The notes beneath the pieces were generated by a model. It was not told the DNA's origin. It made no database searches and saw only the letters and a list, made by a program, of their open reading frames with translations. Below, piece by piece: positions 9,095 to 17,787 of a stretch of 64,000 bases of DNA (the first letter of the stretch is position 1; each line of letters starts with the position of its first letter). A program made the position numbers and the translations under genes. Origin of the DNA: Lentisphaera araneosa HTCC2155 (GTDB lineage: Bacteria; Verrucomicrobiota; Lentisphaeria; Lentisphaerales; Lentisphaeraceae); assembly GCF_000170755.1 (NCBI RefSeq), contig NZ_ABCK01000027.1, positions 1-64,000 of the forward strand, written 5' to 3'.

Positions 9095-10099
9095 TTAAGC
9101 CTTAAAGTTTTCCATTTTTCCCGTTTCGGCAGCAGGGCGGCAGCGCTCGATGAGTTCGGCCTGTTCTTTGCTGGAGAGCGGCTTGAAGTTCCAGATGTTT
9201 TTCAGGTTATCGTGGATTTGCTGAGGTTCATCGACGCCACTCACCAGGGTTGAAATGGGTAGAGATAGGGCAAAGTGGTGAGCCTGAGCAATGCTGACTT
9301 TATTGGGGATGACACTTGGGACGTCCTTATAGCGGCGACCTGATTTACCATTACCGAAAAAGCCACCATTACAGAGTGACTTCATAGCAAGAATTCCCAT
9401 TTTTCTCTCTGTCATGGTTTTCATAGTGCTGTTGATAAAACTCTTGTAGGATGGATCAGCCAGGTTGATGGGCATGAGGCAGGCCTCAATTTCGGGTAGA
9501 TTTTTATTGAGAAGGTGAACGTGAGCTTCAAAATCTCTATGCCCAGTGAAACCTATGTGTTTGATCTTACCTTTCTTTTTATATTCTATTAAAAGATCAA
9601 GAACACCATTTTTGAGACGGTTATCCACATCTGATGGACTGCCAATACTATGGATCATAAAGAGGTCGATGACATCGACTTTTAGACTTTCGAATGATTG
9701 ATCTAAGTGTTTTTGTAGTTGAGCACTATTTTTAGCCATGCTCTTACTCATGATTTCTACCTGCTTGCCGTATTTCGGAGTGAGAAACTTCCCATAATGT
9801 CGCTCACTTTTACCGCCTTGATAAATATTTGCGGTATCAAAAAAGCGCACACCTTGCTTGATAGCATTTTCAATGATGCCTTGTGCGCCGAGTTCAGTCT
9901 GTCGGCCCACATGCCAACCGCCGACCGTGTAGACTGTTGGATTTAAAGATGTTTTGCCAAGCTTTCTACGAGGAAGCACTTTACCAAATTGATCATTTTC
10001 TGAACTTGAGTCCTCGTAGGCTTGAGTACTTCCTGCCAACATCAGTGCTGAAGAAAGTTGCGCGGAACGGCTAATGAACTGGCGTCGAGAATAAGACAT
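9095..10099 (-). CDS. Aldo/keto reductase, Tat-exported
   Basis: 334 residues from the ATG at 10099. An in-frame ATG three codons earlier (10108) sits almost on the AAGGA sequence, so the later start is better spaced. The N-terminus has a twin-arginine signal (SRRQFISRS followed by a short hydrophobic stretch). The barrel domain shows the AKR tetrad in context: Asp and Tyr in DTANIYQGGKSE, Lys in IMSKSM, and His in FMIHSIG. A late motif SLPISTLVSGVDEP fits the NADP-binding end of the family. It reduces or oxidises a carbonyl or sugar in the periplasm, with a cofactor presumably loaded before export. It is separated by 111 bp from the gene downstream. The substrate is unknown. Confidence 0.88.
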   Translation of the reverse strand: MSYSRRQFISRSAQLSSALMLAGSTQAYEDSSSENDQFGKVLPRRKLGKTSLNPTVYTVGGWHVGRQTELGAQGIIENAIKQGVRFFDTANIYQGGKSERHYGKFLTPKYGKQVEIMSKSMAKNSAQLQKHLDQSFESLKVDVIDLFMIHSIGSPSDVDNRLKNGVLDLLIEYKKKGKIKHIGFTGHRDFEAHVHLLNKNLPEIEACLMPINLADPSYKSFINSTMKTMTERKMGILAMKSLCNGGFFGNGKSGRRYKDVPSVIPNKVSIAQAHHFALSLPISTLVSGVDEPQQIHDNLKNIWNFKPLSSKEQAELIERCRPAAETGKMENFKA

Positions 10100-10373
10100 G
10101 GAAAACATCCTTTTAAGATTGAAAGCTTTAAGAAAATTATTTTAATGAATTAAGCTAAGTCATTTAGCATTAATAAACAAGAAATATTTTTCCGAGTTAC
10201 ATAAAGCCTATGCTTTTTTATCAAAAAGTACCTTCTCGAATATGCAGAAACTAAAAAGGCGTGACTTTAGGGATAAAATCACCTTTGAAGATGAATCCTT
10301 TTGAGGATGGATTTGCGAATCTTTTGAATGCGGTTCTTGTATGAGAATTTAAGAGATAAAACGAGGATTATTA

Positions 10374-10814
10374 ATGAAGTATGTATTATTAATGTTTTTA
10401 GCTTTTTCGCTAAATGCCAAAGATCTAAAAGAAGATATTGATGATTGGTTAGCGGGACGAAAAATTCAGATATTAAAAACCACTGTAAAAGATTTTTGGC
10501 CCGACAAAACTGAGAAAAAAGAAGAGCGCATTACTTTAGCCAAAGTAGAGAATCAAAAGATTTTAATTGATACCAATGAAGAATTAGCCGTCTTAGTAAA
10601 AGTTCCAGGACTCAAAGAAATTGGCAAAGGTCGTACGGATGGAGTTGTAGTAACGAGTTTTAAATATAAGCATGATGGCAAAAGCTTACGCATTTTAGCT
10701 GTTTTTGAGTACAAGAAAGCCCTAACAAAAAGGACTTTAAGTCAAGTTACTTTTAAAACGAGTCATGTCCAAGAAAGTAAAGTTCGTTACGCGATCATCC
10801 CCTCTCAGCCCTAA
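10374..10814 (+). CDS. Small secreted protein of unknown function
   Basis: 146 residues. The first 15 or so (MKYVLLMFLAFSLNA) look like a signal peptide ending at an AxA-like site. The rest is rich in lysine and beta-prone segments and shows no motif I recognise. It begins ATG after ATTATTA with a weak ribosome-binding site and is followed by its own terminator at 10894-10922, so it is probably monocistronic. It is transcribed away from the aldo/keto reductase, with 274 bp between their starts. No function is proposed. Confidence 0.7.
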   Translation: MKYVLLMFLAFSLNAKDLKEDIDDWLAGRKIQILKTTVKDFWPDKTEKKEERITLAKVENQKILIDTNEELAVLVKVPGLKEIGKGRTDGVVVTSFKYKHDGKSLRILAVFEYKKALTKRTLSQVTFKTSHVQESKVRYAIIPSQP

Positions 10815-10893
10815 GGATTTGGTGTTTTCATTCAGTGTTTTTTACTAGTTAAACTTATCAAAATCGACCAATTCACCAAACTTCTGTAAGAAA

Positions 10894-10922
10894 AGTTAGT
10901 TCTTAATGAACTAGCTTTTTTT
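10894..10922 (+). terminator. Intrinsic terminator after the 10374-10814 gene
   Basis: Stem AGTTAGTTC / GAACTAGCT (one G-T pair) with loop TTAAT, followed by seven T. It sits in a 308-bp gene-free stretch (10815-11122). The rest of that stretch, about 200 bp, presumably carries the promoter of the next operon, but I see no other convincing signal in it. Confidence 0.75.
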
Positions 10923-11122
10923 GTGCTCATTATAGCAATAGTTCGAAATTTAAGTCACTAATGGCTGTTAAGGTCTGTAGTACTTTTGGTATTTATCTTT
11001 ATAAAATCTTCTTTTTTTGAGTCACATGTTTTATTTTAAGGACAATTTATGTGAAAGCTGTCCATCTGTGGTCTGTTGGAACGAAAGAGGATGAAAGAAC
11101 TTAATTAAAATAGGAATGAATC

Positions 11123-12049
11123 ATGACAGAAATTAATCGTAGAAATTTTTTTAAAGGCGCAAGTGCAATTACTGCAGGATCATTCCTTTCAGTTTCATGT
11201 GAGAGCAAAAAAGAAGTTTCAGCTCAAGCTCAAGAAGAAGGTCTATTGTTTGATCTGTCTTTAGCTCAATGGTCGCTTCATAGAAAGTTGAAAGCAAAAG
11301 AATTAAATAATCTTCAATTTCCTGAGTTTACCAAAAAAACTTTTGATATTAATGCAGTCGAATACGTCAATAAATTCTTTCAAAGTACGGATAAGAATTA
11401 TTTACGAGGCCTTAAGCAGCGTTGCGATGACAATGGAGTCAAGAGTTTACTGATTATGTGCGATGGTCTTGGTCAGCTCGGTGATGCTAATGAACAAAAG
11501 AGAAAACTTGCCGTAGAGAAACACTATGCTTGGGTGGAAGCAGCTAAGTATTTGGGCTGTCATTCTATTCGTGTCAATGCACGTTCTCAAGGTTCATATC
11601 TTGAACAGATGGAACTAGCGACTGATGGTTTAAGTTCTCTATCTCAATTTGCCTCAGATTATAATATTAATGTAATAGTTGAAAATCATGGAGGCTTATC
11701 TTCTAACGGTCAATGGCTTTCTGGTGTTATGCGAAAAGTGAATATGCCCAATTGTGGTACACTTCCAGATTTTGGTAATTTCAAAGAATATGATCGTTAT
11801 AAAGGTGTGAGAGAGCTTATGCCTTATGCTAAAGGTGTAAGTGCAAAAAGTCATGATTTTGATAATGAAGGCAATGAAATCAATACTGATTATCATAGAA
11901 TTATGAATTTAGTAATAAAATCAGGCTATCGCGGTCATGTGGGTATTGAGTATGAGGGTAAGAAATTAGGTGAAATTGAAGGTATCAAGATGACGCGTGA
12001 TTTGCTTATTAAATTACGCACTGATTTTAGCAAAACATATTCAGTTTAG
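11123..12049 (+). CDS. Tat-exported sugar-phosphate isomerase/epimerase-like TIM barrel (lipoprotein)
   Basis: 308 residues. The N-terminus combines a twin-arginine motif (NRRNFFKGA) with a lipobox (FLSVSC, Cys at about 26), so it is likely an exported lipoprotein. The body is an AP-endonuclease-2/xylose-isomerase-like TIM barrel: 'SLAQWSLHR' begins strand 1, VIVENHGGLSS carries the metal-ligand Glu, TLPDFGNF the Asp, and VGIEYEG the C-terminal Glu. The family isomerises or epimerises sugars and inositols using a divalent metal. It starts a tight operon, 9 bp before the PVC heme protein and then the sulfatase, which points to breakdown of an external (perhaps sulfated) carbohydrate. Confidence 0.88.
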   Translation: MTEINRRNFFKGASAITAGSFLSVSCESKKEVSAQAQEEGLLFDLSLAQWSLHRKLKAKELNNLQFPEFTKKTFDINAVEYVNKFFQSTDKNYLRGLKQRCDDNGVKSLLIMCDGLGQLGDANEQKRKLAVEKHYAWVEAAKYLGCHSIRVNARSQGSYLEQMELATDGLSSLSQFASDYNINVIVENHGGLSSNGQWLSGVMRKVNMPNCGTLPDFGNFKEYDRYKGVRELMPYAKGVSAKSHDFDNEGNEINTDYHRIMNLVIKSGYRGHVGIEYEGKKLGEIEGIKMTRDLLIKLRTDFSKTYSV

Positions 12050-12058
12050 GGTGACTTT

Positions 12059-15000
12059 ATGATGAAGTTTACTGATAAATTTCTGAGGCTAACTTCCTTA
12101 GCTTTGATGCTTGGAATGAGCTTGCAGGCTAAGAGTCCTAAGGATTACGAAAAAGCCGAAGCTCAGAAGATGAAGAATTTTAAAATGCCTGAAGGTTTTA
12201 AGGCACGTTTATGGGCAGATAAATCTCAAATCACGAATCCCATGGCGATTGCTTTTGATTCGAAGGGACGCCTACTGGTTACGGAGATTCACCGTTGGCG
12301 TTTTGGTGTGGATGATATCCGTCACCGTCCCTACATGCTTTTAGATGATATCCTGATTCAATCGAGTGAAGATCGCTTGGCGATGTATGAAAAACATTAT
12401 GATAAGCACCCTGAATCACATTACACTGCCAAGCAAGATATTATTAAAGTCCTCGAGGATACAAATGGCGATGGCCGTGCGGATAGCGCAAAAGTATTTG
12501 CCGATGGTTTTAACGATATCCTTGATGGCCCAGGTCTCGGCATTATTGAACGTGATGGTAAAGTGTATTACACCAATATTCCTCATTTGTGGATGATGGA
12601 AGATACAAATGGCGATGGTTTATCGGACAAAAGAACTTCTCTACAGGACGGCTTTGGGATTCGCATGAGTTATTCCGGTCATGATATGCACGGTCTGTCT
12701 TGGGGACCAGATGGGAAACTCTATTGGTCGATTGGTGATCGCGGTTTTAGCTTCACAACTAAAGAAGGCAAGAAGTTTCACGGTCCCAATGAAGGAGCTG
12801 TCTTTCGTTGTGATCCTGATGGTTCTAACTTAGAAGTTTTTTACGATCGTTTGCGTAATCCGCAGGAGTTGGTTTTCGATGATTACGGCAACCTTTTTAC
12901 GGCGGATAACGATTCTGATAAAGGTGATTTGGAACGTATCAATTATCTTGTGGAAGGTGGAGATTCGGGCTGGCATGCAGGTCATCAAAATCTCTTGGCT
13001 TTTGCTTCTAAATTAAACTTTCGTTCTTACGATTACGCTGAAAAAAAGTCTTTAAATAGTTCCTGGATGACCGAGCGCCTCTTTTATGCCAATGATGAGA
13101 ATCAACCGGCCTATGTCATGCCGACAATAGGTCAGATTCAGGGCGGCCCGTCGGGCTTTCTCTACAATCCATCTAATTCACTAGGCGATAAATACGATAA
13201 TAAGTTCTTTGTGAATATTTTTAGAGGCGGTGTACCCAGAACGAATATCTCTATGTTTGATGTGGAAGAGGCTGGTGCGGGCTTTAAGATGATTAATCTC
13301 GAAGATTTCTTTGTGGGCTGCAATATGGTGGATATGGATTTTGGACCCGATGGCAAAATGTATGTTTCCGAGTTCAATAATGGTGGCTACCTCAATCGTG
13401 ACGAAGGCAATATTTTTACCTTGGAAGTGCCCGGAGAGACGGATAAAGCCGAGGTGCGTGAGAATGAAAAAATCCTCACAAGTGACTTTACTTTAAAAAC
13501 CAGTAATGAGCTTTATTCGCTACTCGCAAGAGATCATCAGCAAATTAGGCTTCGAGCTCAATTTGAACTGGCCAAGAGGAATGATGCCGCAAAGCTTTTT
13601 GCGAAAGCCGCAAAAGATCAGTCAGCGCCACAGCTTCAACGTGTTCATGGTGTTTGGGGGCTCGGTATGCTGGCGAATAAAGATCGTTCGCTTCTCGCTC
13701 AATTGAAAAATCTTTTGTTGAATGATTCAGATGATCAAGTGAGAGCGCAGTGCGCACGAGTTCTAGGTGATCACCGAGATTCTTCCGCGCTAAAAGAAAT
13801 GATCCAAGCACTTGAAGACAAGTTTCCTCGAACAGCAATGTACGCAGGCATTGGTCTCGGTCGCATTGCGGACGCATCTGCGATTCCCGCAATCATTGAA
13901 GCTCAGCGTAAAAATGCAGGTAAAGACCGCTTCCTCCAACATGGCTTGATGATGGGGCTCGCGGGCATGAAAGATTCTAATTCTTATGTGAAGTATGCCC
14001 AAGACTCTTCTCCTGCAGTTCGTATGATCGTTCTTCTCGCCATGAGAAAAAATTTAGATCCAGCAATTCAGGTTTTCTTAAAAGATAGCGATATGAAAGT
14101 TCGTTATGAAGCCATGCGAGCAATTAATGATCGCGTCATTGAAGGTGGTGCACAAGAAGCCTTAGCCAAACTCTTACTTGATTTGCCTAAGCCGCAAAAT
14201 AAAGTTGATGAACTGATGCATTTACGACTTATCAATGCGAACTTCTATCTCGGTGATAAAGCGTCGGCAGAACGTTTACTGAAATACGCAGCTCGTCAAG
14301 ATTTAAGCGAAAGCATGACTCAAGAAGCTGTGGCAGCCTTACAAGCTTGGGATGATAAAGCTCCTTTGGACAATACTACAGGTCTGCCTCGAGAATATAA
14401 ACTTGAGAGGCAGGACATAAAACAAGTCCTCCATGCTCAATTGGGAGAACTCTTTAAAGTTGCCAAAGGTAAACTTCTTGCCCAAGTGAATCGTTTAGCA
14501 ACGAGATGTAAATTCCCCGTGACTTCGGAAATCTTAGTGGCACATTTGAATAATGTTGCGCTCATTGATGAAGTTCGTTTGGGAGCTTTTCAAGCCTTGC
14601 ATGAACGCCAAGAATTAAAAACGCCTTCAGTGATTAAATTATTAAATGACAAGAGCATCGCCATTCGACTTAAAGCACTTAGGGTTTTAAATGATTTGGA
14701 CGCTTCAAAAGCCCAAGTTGAAGCAGGGAGAATTAGTCAAAAGGGCCAGGTGCAAGAACGTCAATTAGCCTATGATCTTATGGCGAAAAGTTCAGTAAAT
14801 GATGCAATTCTGCTCAAACAAGTGGATTTAGCCACAGAGGGAAAAGGTGATAGAGAAGCCTTATTAGAGATCCTTAATTCATCGAGAACTAAAACAAGTG
14901 AAGCTTTTAAGTCAAAACTAGCGACTTATGATGCCAAGATGGCAGCGGGGAAAAATACTGATAAATTCGCTTATGCCATTGAAGGTGGAGATATGAATCA

Positions 15001-15442
15001 AGGTCGAGATGTCTTTTTTAATCACGGCGCAGCTCAATGTTTACGTTGTCATAAAGTCAATGGCTTTGGTGCGGATGTGGGACCCGACCTCACTTTGATG
15101 GGGAAAATGTATGACCGTCGCTACTTGTTAGAAGCCATAGTTGATCCTGGTGCCGCAGTTGCCCCAGGCTACGGAATAACAAGTGTGACGACTAATGACG
15201 GAAAAACTCATAGTGGCACTTATATGGGAGAAAACAAAGCCGTAGTTAAAGTCAAAGGAGCCGATGGTAAAGTTACTGCCTATCAACGCTCTAAGATAAA
15301 AACGATGATGCCCCCGGTTTCACCCATGCCACCAATGCATATGCTCATGAAGCCCGAGGAATTAAGAGATGTAGTGGCCTATTTAAAAAGTTTAGATACG
15401 CCCCTCAAGAAAAAGAAGAAAAAAGATAAATCAGCTCACTAG
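12059..15442 (+). CDS. PVC-type heme-binding CxxCH protein with propeller and HEAT repeats
   Basis: 1127 residues with a signal peptide (about 1-24). Residues about 35-460 form a beta-propeller dehydrogenase-like domain (TNPMAIAFDSKGRLLVTE; DTNGDGRADSAKVFADGF twice, an Asp-rich calcium-like loop). Residues about 490-930 are HEAT-like helical repeats. A C-terminal c-type cytochrome domain has CLRCH at 994-998 with 'GFGADVGPDLT' after it, and the tail is lysine-rich. This is the architecture of the large putative membrane-bound dehydrogenases that are expanded in PVC bacteria. Such proteins sit in operons with sulfatases and Tat-exported sugar enzymes and are thought to oxidise carbohydrates in the periplasm; the substrate is not established. 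It is cotranscribed with its neighbours (9-bp and 8-bp gaps). Confidence 0.92.
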   Translation: MMKFTDKFLRLTSLALMLGMSLQAKSPKDYEKAEAQKMKNFKMPEGFKARLWADKSQITNPMAIAFDSKGRLLVTEIHRWRFGVDDIRHRPYMLLDDILIQSSEDRLAMYEKHYDKHPESHYTAKQDIIKVLEDTNGDGRADSAKVFADGFNDILDGPGLGIIERDGKVYYTNIPHLWMMEDTNGDGLSDKRTSLQDGFGIRMSYSGHDMHGLSWGPDGKLYWSIGDRGFSFTTKEGKKFHGPNEGAVFRCDPDGSNLEVFYDRLRNPQELVFDDYGNLFTADNDSDKGDLERINYLVEGGDSGWHAGHQNLLAFASKLNFRSYDYAEKKSLNSSWMTERLFYANDENQPAYVMPTIGQIQGGPSGFLYNPSNSLGDKYDNKFFVNIFRGGVPRTNISMFDVEEAGAGFKMINLEDFFVGCNMVDMDFGPDGKMYVSEFNNGGYLNRDEGNIFTLEVPGETDKAEVRENEKILTSDFTLKTSNELYSLLARDHQQIRLRAQFELAKRNDAAKLFAKAAKDQSAPQLQRVHGVWGLGMLANKDRSLLAQLKNLLLNDSDDQVRAQCARVLGDHRDSSALKEMIQALEDKFPRTAMYAGIGLGRIADASAIPAIIEAQRKNAGKDRFLQHGLMMGLAGMKDSNSYVKYAQDSSPAVRMIVLLAMRKNLDPAIQVFLKDSDMKVRYEAMRAINDRVIEGGAQEALAKLLLDLPKPQNKVDELMHLRLINANFYLGDKASAERLLKYAARQDLSESMTQEAVAALQAWDDKAPLDNTTGLPREYKLERQDIKQVLHAQLGELFKVAKGKLLAQVNRLATRCKFPVTSEILVAHLNNVALIDEVRLGAFQALHERQELKTPSVIKLLNDKSIAIRLKALRVLNDLDASKAQVEAGRISQKGQVQERQLAYDLMAKSSVNDAILLKQVDLATEGKGDREALLEILNSSRTKTSEAFKSKLATYDAKMAAGKNTDKFAYAIEGGDMNQGRDVFFNHGAAQCLRCHKVNGFGADVGPDLTLMGKMYDRRYLLEAIVDPGAAVAPGYGITSVTTNDGKTHSGTYMGENKAVVKVKGADGKVTAYQRSKIKTMMPPVSPMPPMHMLMKPEELRDVVAYLKSLDTPLKKKKKKDKSAH

Positions 15443-15450
15443 GATATTTA

Positions 15451-17208
15451 ATGAAATATATTGCCTTAGTACTTATCGCCTTAATTCAGTTTATGGCAGC
15501 AGAAAATAAAAAACCTAATATCATCATTTTTTTAACGGATGACCAAGGATGGGGTGACCTAAGTATCAATGGCAATAAAGATATCTCAACGCCCAATATT
15601 GACTCTCTCGCTCACGATGGAGCCCTGTTTGAAAACTTCTATGTTCAGCCTGTTTGTTCTCCAACACGGGCTGAACTTTTAACTGGGCGTTATGCCTTTC
15701 GCAGTGGAGTCCGCAGTACCTCTGAAGGTGGTGAACGTTTTAACCTTGATGAACAGACAATTGCTGATGTGTTTAAAAAAGCTGGGTACGCAACTGGCGC
15801 TTTTGGGAAATGGCATAGTGGAATGCAGTATCCCTACCATCCAAATGGTCGAGGCTTTGACGAATTTTATGGTTTTTGTTCAGGTCATTGGGGGAATTAC
15901 TACTCGCCCATGTTGGAGCACAATGGCAAAATAGTGAAAGGGCAGGGCTTTTGCGTTGATGATTTTACATCCAAGGCAATGGACTTTATTGAAGAGAACA
16001 AGGAAAAACCTTTTCTAGTTTATTTACCCTATAATACACCGCACTCACCCATGCAGGTTCCAGATCGTTTTTGGGAAAAGTATCAAGACAAAACACTCAC
16101 GATGAAAAATACCTATAACAAAAAGTGGGGGCATGGCGAAGACTTCGTTAAGGCAGCTTTGGCGATGTGCGAGAATATTGACTGGAATGTGGGACGCGTG
16201 CTAAATAAATTAGATGAACTTCAAATTGCTGATAATACCATTGTTTTATACTTCAGTGATAATGGCCCCAATAGCCCGCGTTGGAATGGTGAGATGAAGG
16301 GCAAGAAAGGTAGTGTAGATGAGGGCGGCGTTCGTTCGCCACTGCATTTGCGCTGGCCGCAAAAAGTGGCCCAAGGTCAAGTGATTAAAGAAGTGACAGG
16401 GGCGATAGATTTACTTCCTACATTGAGCAGTATGGCGGGAATCGAGTTTCAGAGTAAGAAAAAGCTCGATGGCCTCGATTTTAGTTCCCTACTTACCGGC
16501 AAAGAGAAAAACTGGAATGATCAAAGAACTATGTTGGCTTATTGGCGAGGCAAAATGACACTGCGTTCTCAGCATCATCGCTTAGATAGTCAAGGTCGTC
16601 TTTATGATATGAGAAATGACCGAGCACAAGAAAATGATTTGAGAAAGGAGCTAAGTCATTTAAAAACTCAACTTATGAGTGAACTTAAAATTTATGATCG
16701 TGAAGATAAACAACTGATGTCACAGAAGGATGGGCGTCCCTTTGTGATTTGCCATAAAGATTTTGAGTGGACTCAAATTCCTGCTCGTGATGGTCGGGCA
16801 TCAGAAGGAATCACTCGTTCTAATAAATTCCCGAATTGTTCTTTCTTTACTAATTGGAAAAAACTTTCTGACTCGATTTCTTTTGATGCTAAAGTTCAGC
16901 ATGCCGGTGAGTATGAAGTCGAAATTTACTACACCTGTCTCAAGGGCTCCGAAGGTTCTGAATTCAGGATTAGTTTTGGTGATAGCTCTATCGATGGGAA
17001 AATTACTAAAGCCCATGATCCGCCACTCTTTGGTATGAAAGAAGATCGCTCAAAACGAGGGGAATCCTACGTTAAAGACTTCAAGGCTTTAAAGCTTGGA
17101 ACAGTCGTCTTAAAAGAAGGCCAGCAAAAGATCGAAATGCGTGCTCTAAAAATTCCCGGCGATCAAGTCATGGACTTTCGCCTTATGATGCTTCGTAAAG
17201 TGAAGTGA
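15451..17208 (+). CDS. Secreted sulfatase (arylsulfatase family, S1)
   Basis: 585 residues with a signal peptide (about 1-17, FMAAENK). The active-site signature is CSPTRAELLTGR at 69-80, where Cys69 is the residue converted to formylglycine. Metal-site residues appear in FLTDDQGWGD (Asp30/Asp31) and FSDNGPNS; substrate-sulfate contacts are likely in GKWHSG and NTPHSP. After the catalytic domain a beta-rich tail (about 440-585) resembles a small carbohydrate-binding or jelly-roll module. It removes sulfate esters from a polysaccharide outside the cytoplasm and needs an anaerobic-type or FGE maturase encoded elsewhere. It is the last gene of the three-gene operon and has a good ribosome-binding site (AGGA). 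Confidence 0.93.
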   Translation: MKYIALVLIALIQFMAAENKKPNIIIFLTDDQGWGDLSINGNKDISTPNIDSLAHDGALFENFYVQPVCSPTRAELLTGRYAFRSGVRSTSEGGERFNLDEQTIADVFKKAGYATGAFGKWHSGMQYPYHPNGRGFDEFYGFCSGHWGNYYSPMLEHNGKIVKGQGFCVDDFTSKAMDFIEENKEKPFLVYLPYNTPHSPMQVPDRFWEKYQDKTLTMKNTYNKKWGHGEDFVKAALAMCENIDWNVGRVLNKLDELQIADNTIVLYFSDNGPNSPRWNGEMKGKKGSVDEGGVRSPLHLRWPQKVAQGQVIKEVTGAIDLLPTLSSMAGIEFQSKKKLDGLDFSSLLTGKEKNWNDQRTMLAYWRGKMTLRSQHHRLDSQGRLYDMRNDRAQENDLRKELSHLKTQLMSELKIYDREDKQLMSQKDGRPFVICHKDFEWTQIPARDGRASEGITRSNKFPNCSFFTNWKKLSDSISFDAKVQHAGEYEVEIYYTCLKGSEGSEFRISFGDSSIDGKITKAHDPPLFGMKEDRSKRGESYVKDFKALKLGTVVLKEGQQKIEMRALKIPGDQVMDFRLMMLRKVK

Positions 17209-17210
17209 TG

Positions 17211-17242
17211 AAATGCTAATTCCTCTTGAGGAATTAGCATTT
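17211..17242. terminator. Long hairpin between convergent genes
   Basis: A perfect 15-bp inverted repeat (AAATGCTAATTCCTC / GAGGAATTAGCATTT) with a two-base centre fills most of the gap between the sulfatase stop (17208) and the convergent lipoprotein stop (17251). There is no strong T-run on either side, but position and symmetry suit a bidirectional terminator or transcript-end stabiliser. Confidence 0.7.
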
Positions 17243-17250
17243 AGGGGAAT

Positions 17251-17778
17251 TTACTTAACTTGGATGGCAGTGGCGTTGATGATCATGGCTTGCTCACTTG
17301 ACTGTGGTGAAACAGTGCCTTGAACAGTTAGCAAAGCGAGTTCTTTGAGGCCACTTTTTCCCTTGAGGCCCGTTTTTAAAACCATGCCATTCTCATCTGC
17401 CAACTGAACACTTAGAGTATTCGCAGTTATATCTTTGCTATCTTCGCAGCAGACATCCCAAGGGGACTTACAGCTGTCACCTTCGCGAAGATCGCAAGAA
17501 GTGAGCTTTTCGGGATCGCCCATCACAAAAGAGGCGCGGCCATCAACAAAGACCGTATTAGTACCCATGATTTTCCCATTGACAGTAACTTGATCTCCTG
17601 CTTTGAGTTTGCGGGCTTCGCTAATAGTGACGCCCTCATCAAGTTTTTGACTGAAAAGTGTCGGGTCGAGAGTAATCTCTGCTACGGGAGCTTTTGCGGG
17701 GGTCGCAGCTTTTTCTTCTTGGCATGAAGTGAAGATAAGTAAGCTGAGAGCCGCGAGTGTAAGGGTGAGGTATTTCAT
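17251..17778 (-). CDS. Cys-rich lipoprotein with OB-like domain (PVC type)
   Basis: 175 residues. The lipobox is LLIFTSC (Cys19). After an Ala/Pro linker the body reads like an OB-fold: LKAGDQVTVNGKIMG, a middle Cys cluster, then TVQGTVSPQ and INATAIQVK. The cluster is CDLREGDSCKSPWDVCCEDS, four cysteines around a PWD motif. From memory, planctomycete genomes hold unnamed proteins with a very similar 'D-C-x-P-W-D-x-C-C' block. The four cysteines could bind a metal or form disulfides in the periplasm. It lies 9 bp downstream of the second FtsX permease and ends the export operon, so it is probably a functional part of that system. Confidence 0.75.
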   Translation of the reverse strand: MKYLTLTLAALSLLIFTSCQEEKAATPAKAPVAEITLDPTLFSQKLDEGVTISEARKLKAGDQVTVNGKIMGTNTVFVDGRASFVMGDPEKLTSCDLREGDSCKSPWDVCCEDSKDITANTLSVQLADENGMVLKTGLKGKSGLKELALLTVQGTVSPQSSEQAMIINATAIQVK

Positions 17779-17787
17779 AATGAACTC

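Noticed and set aside
13545-13892. 115-codon antisense frame in the PVC heme-protein gene
   Set aside because: The coding strand is certain and the frame has no start signal.
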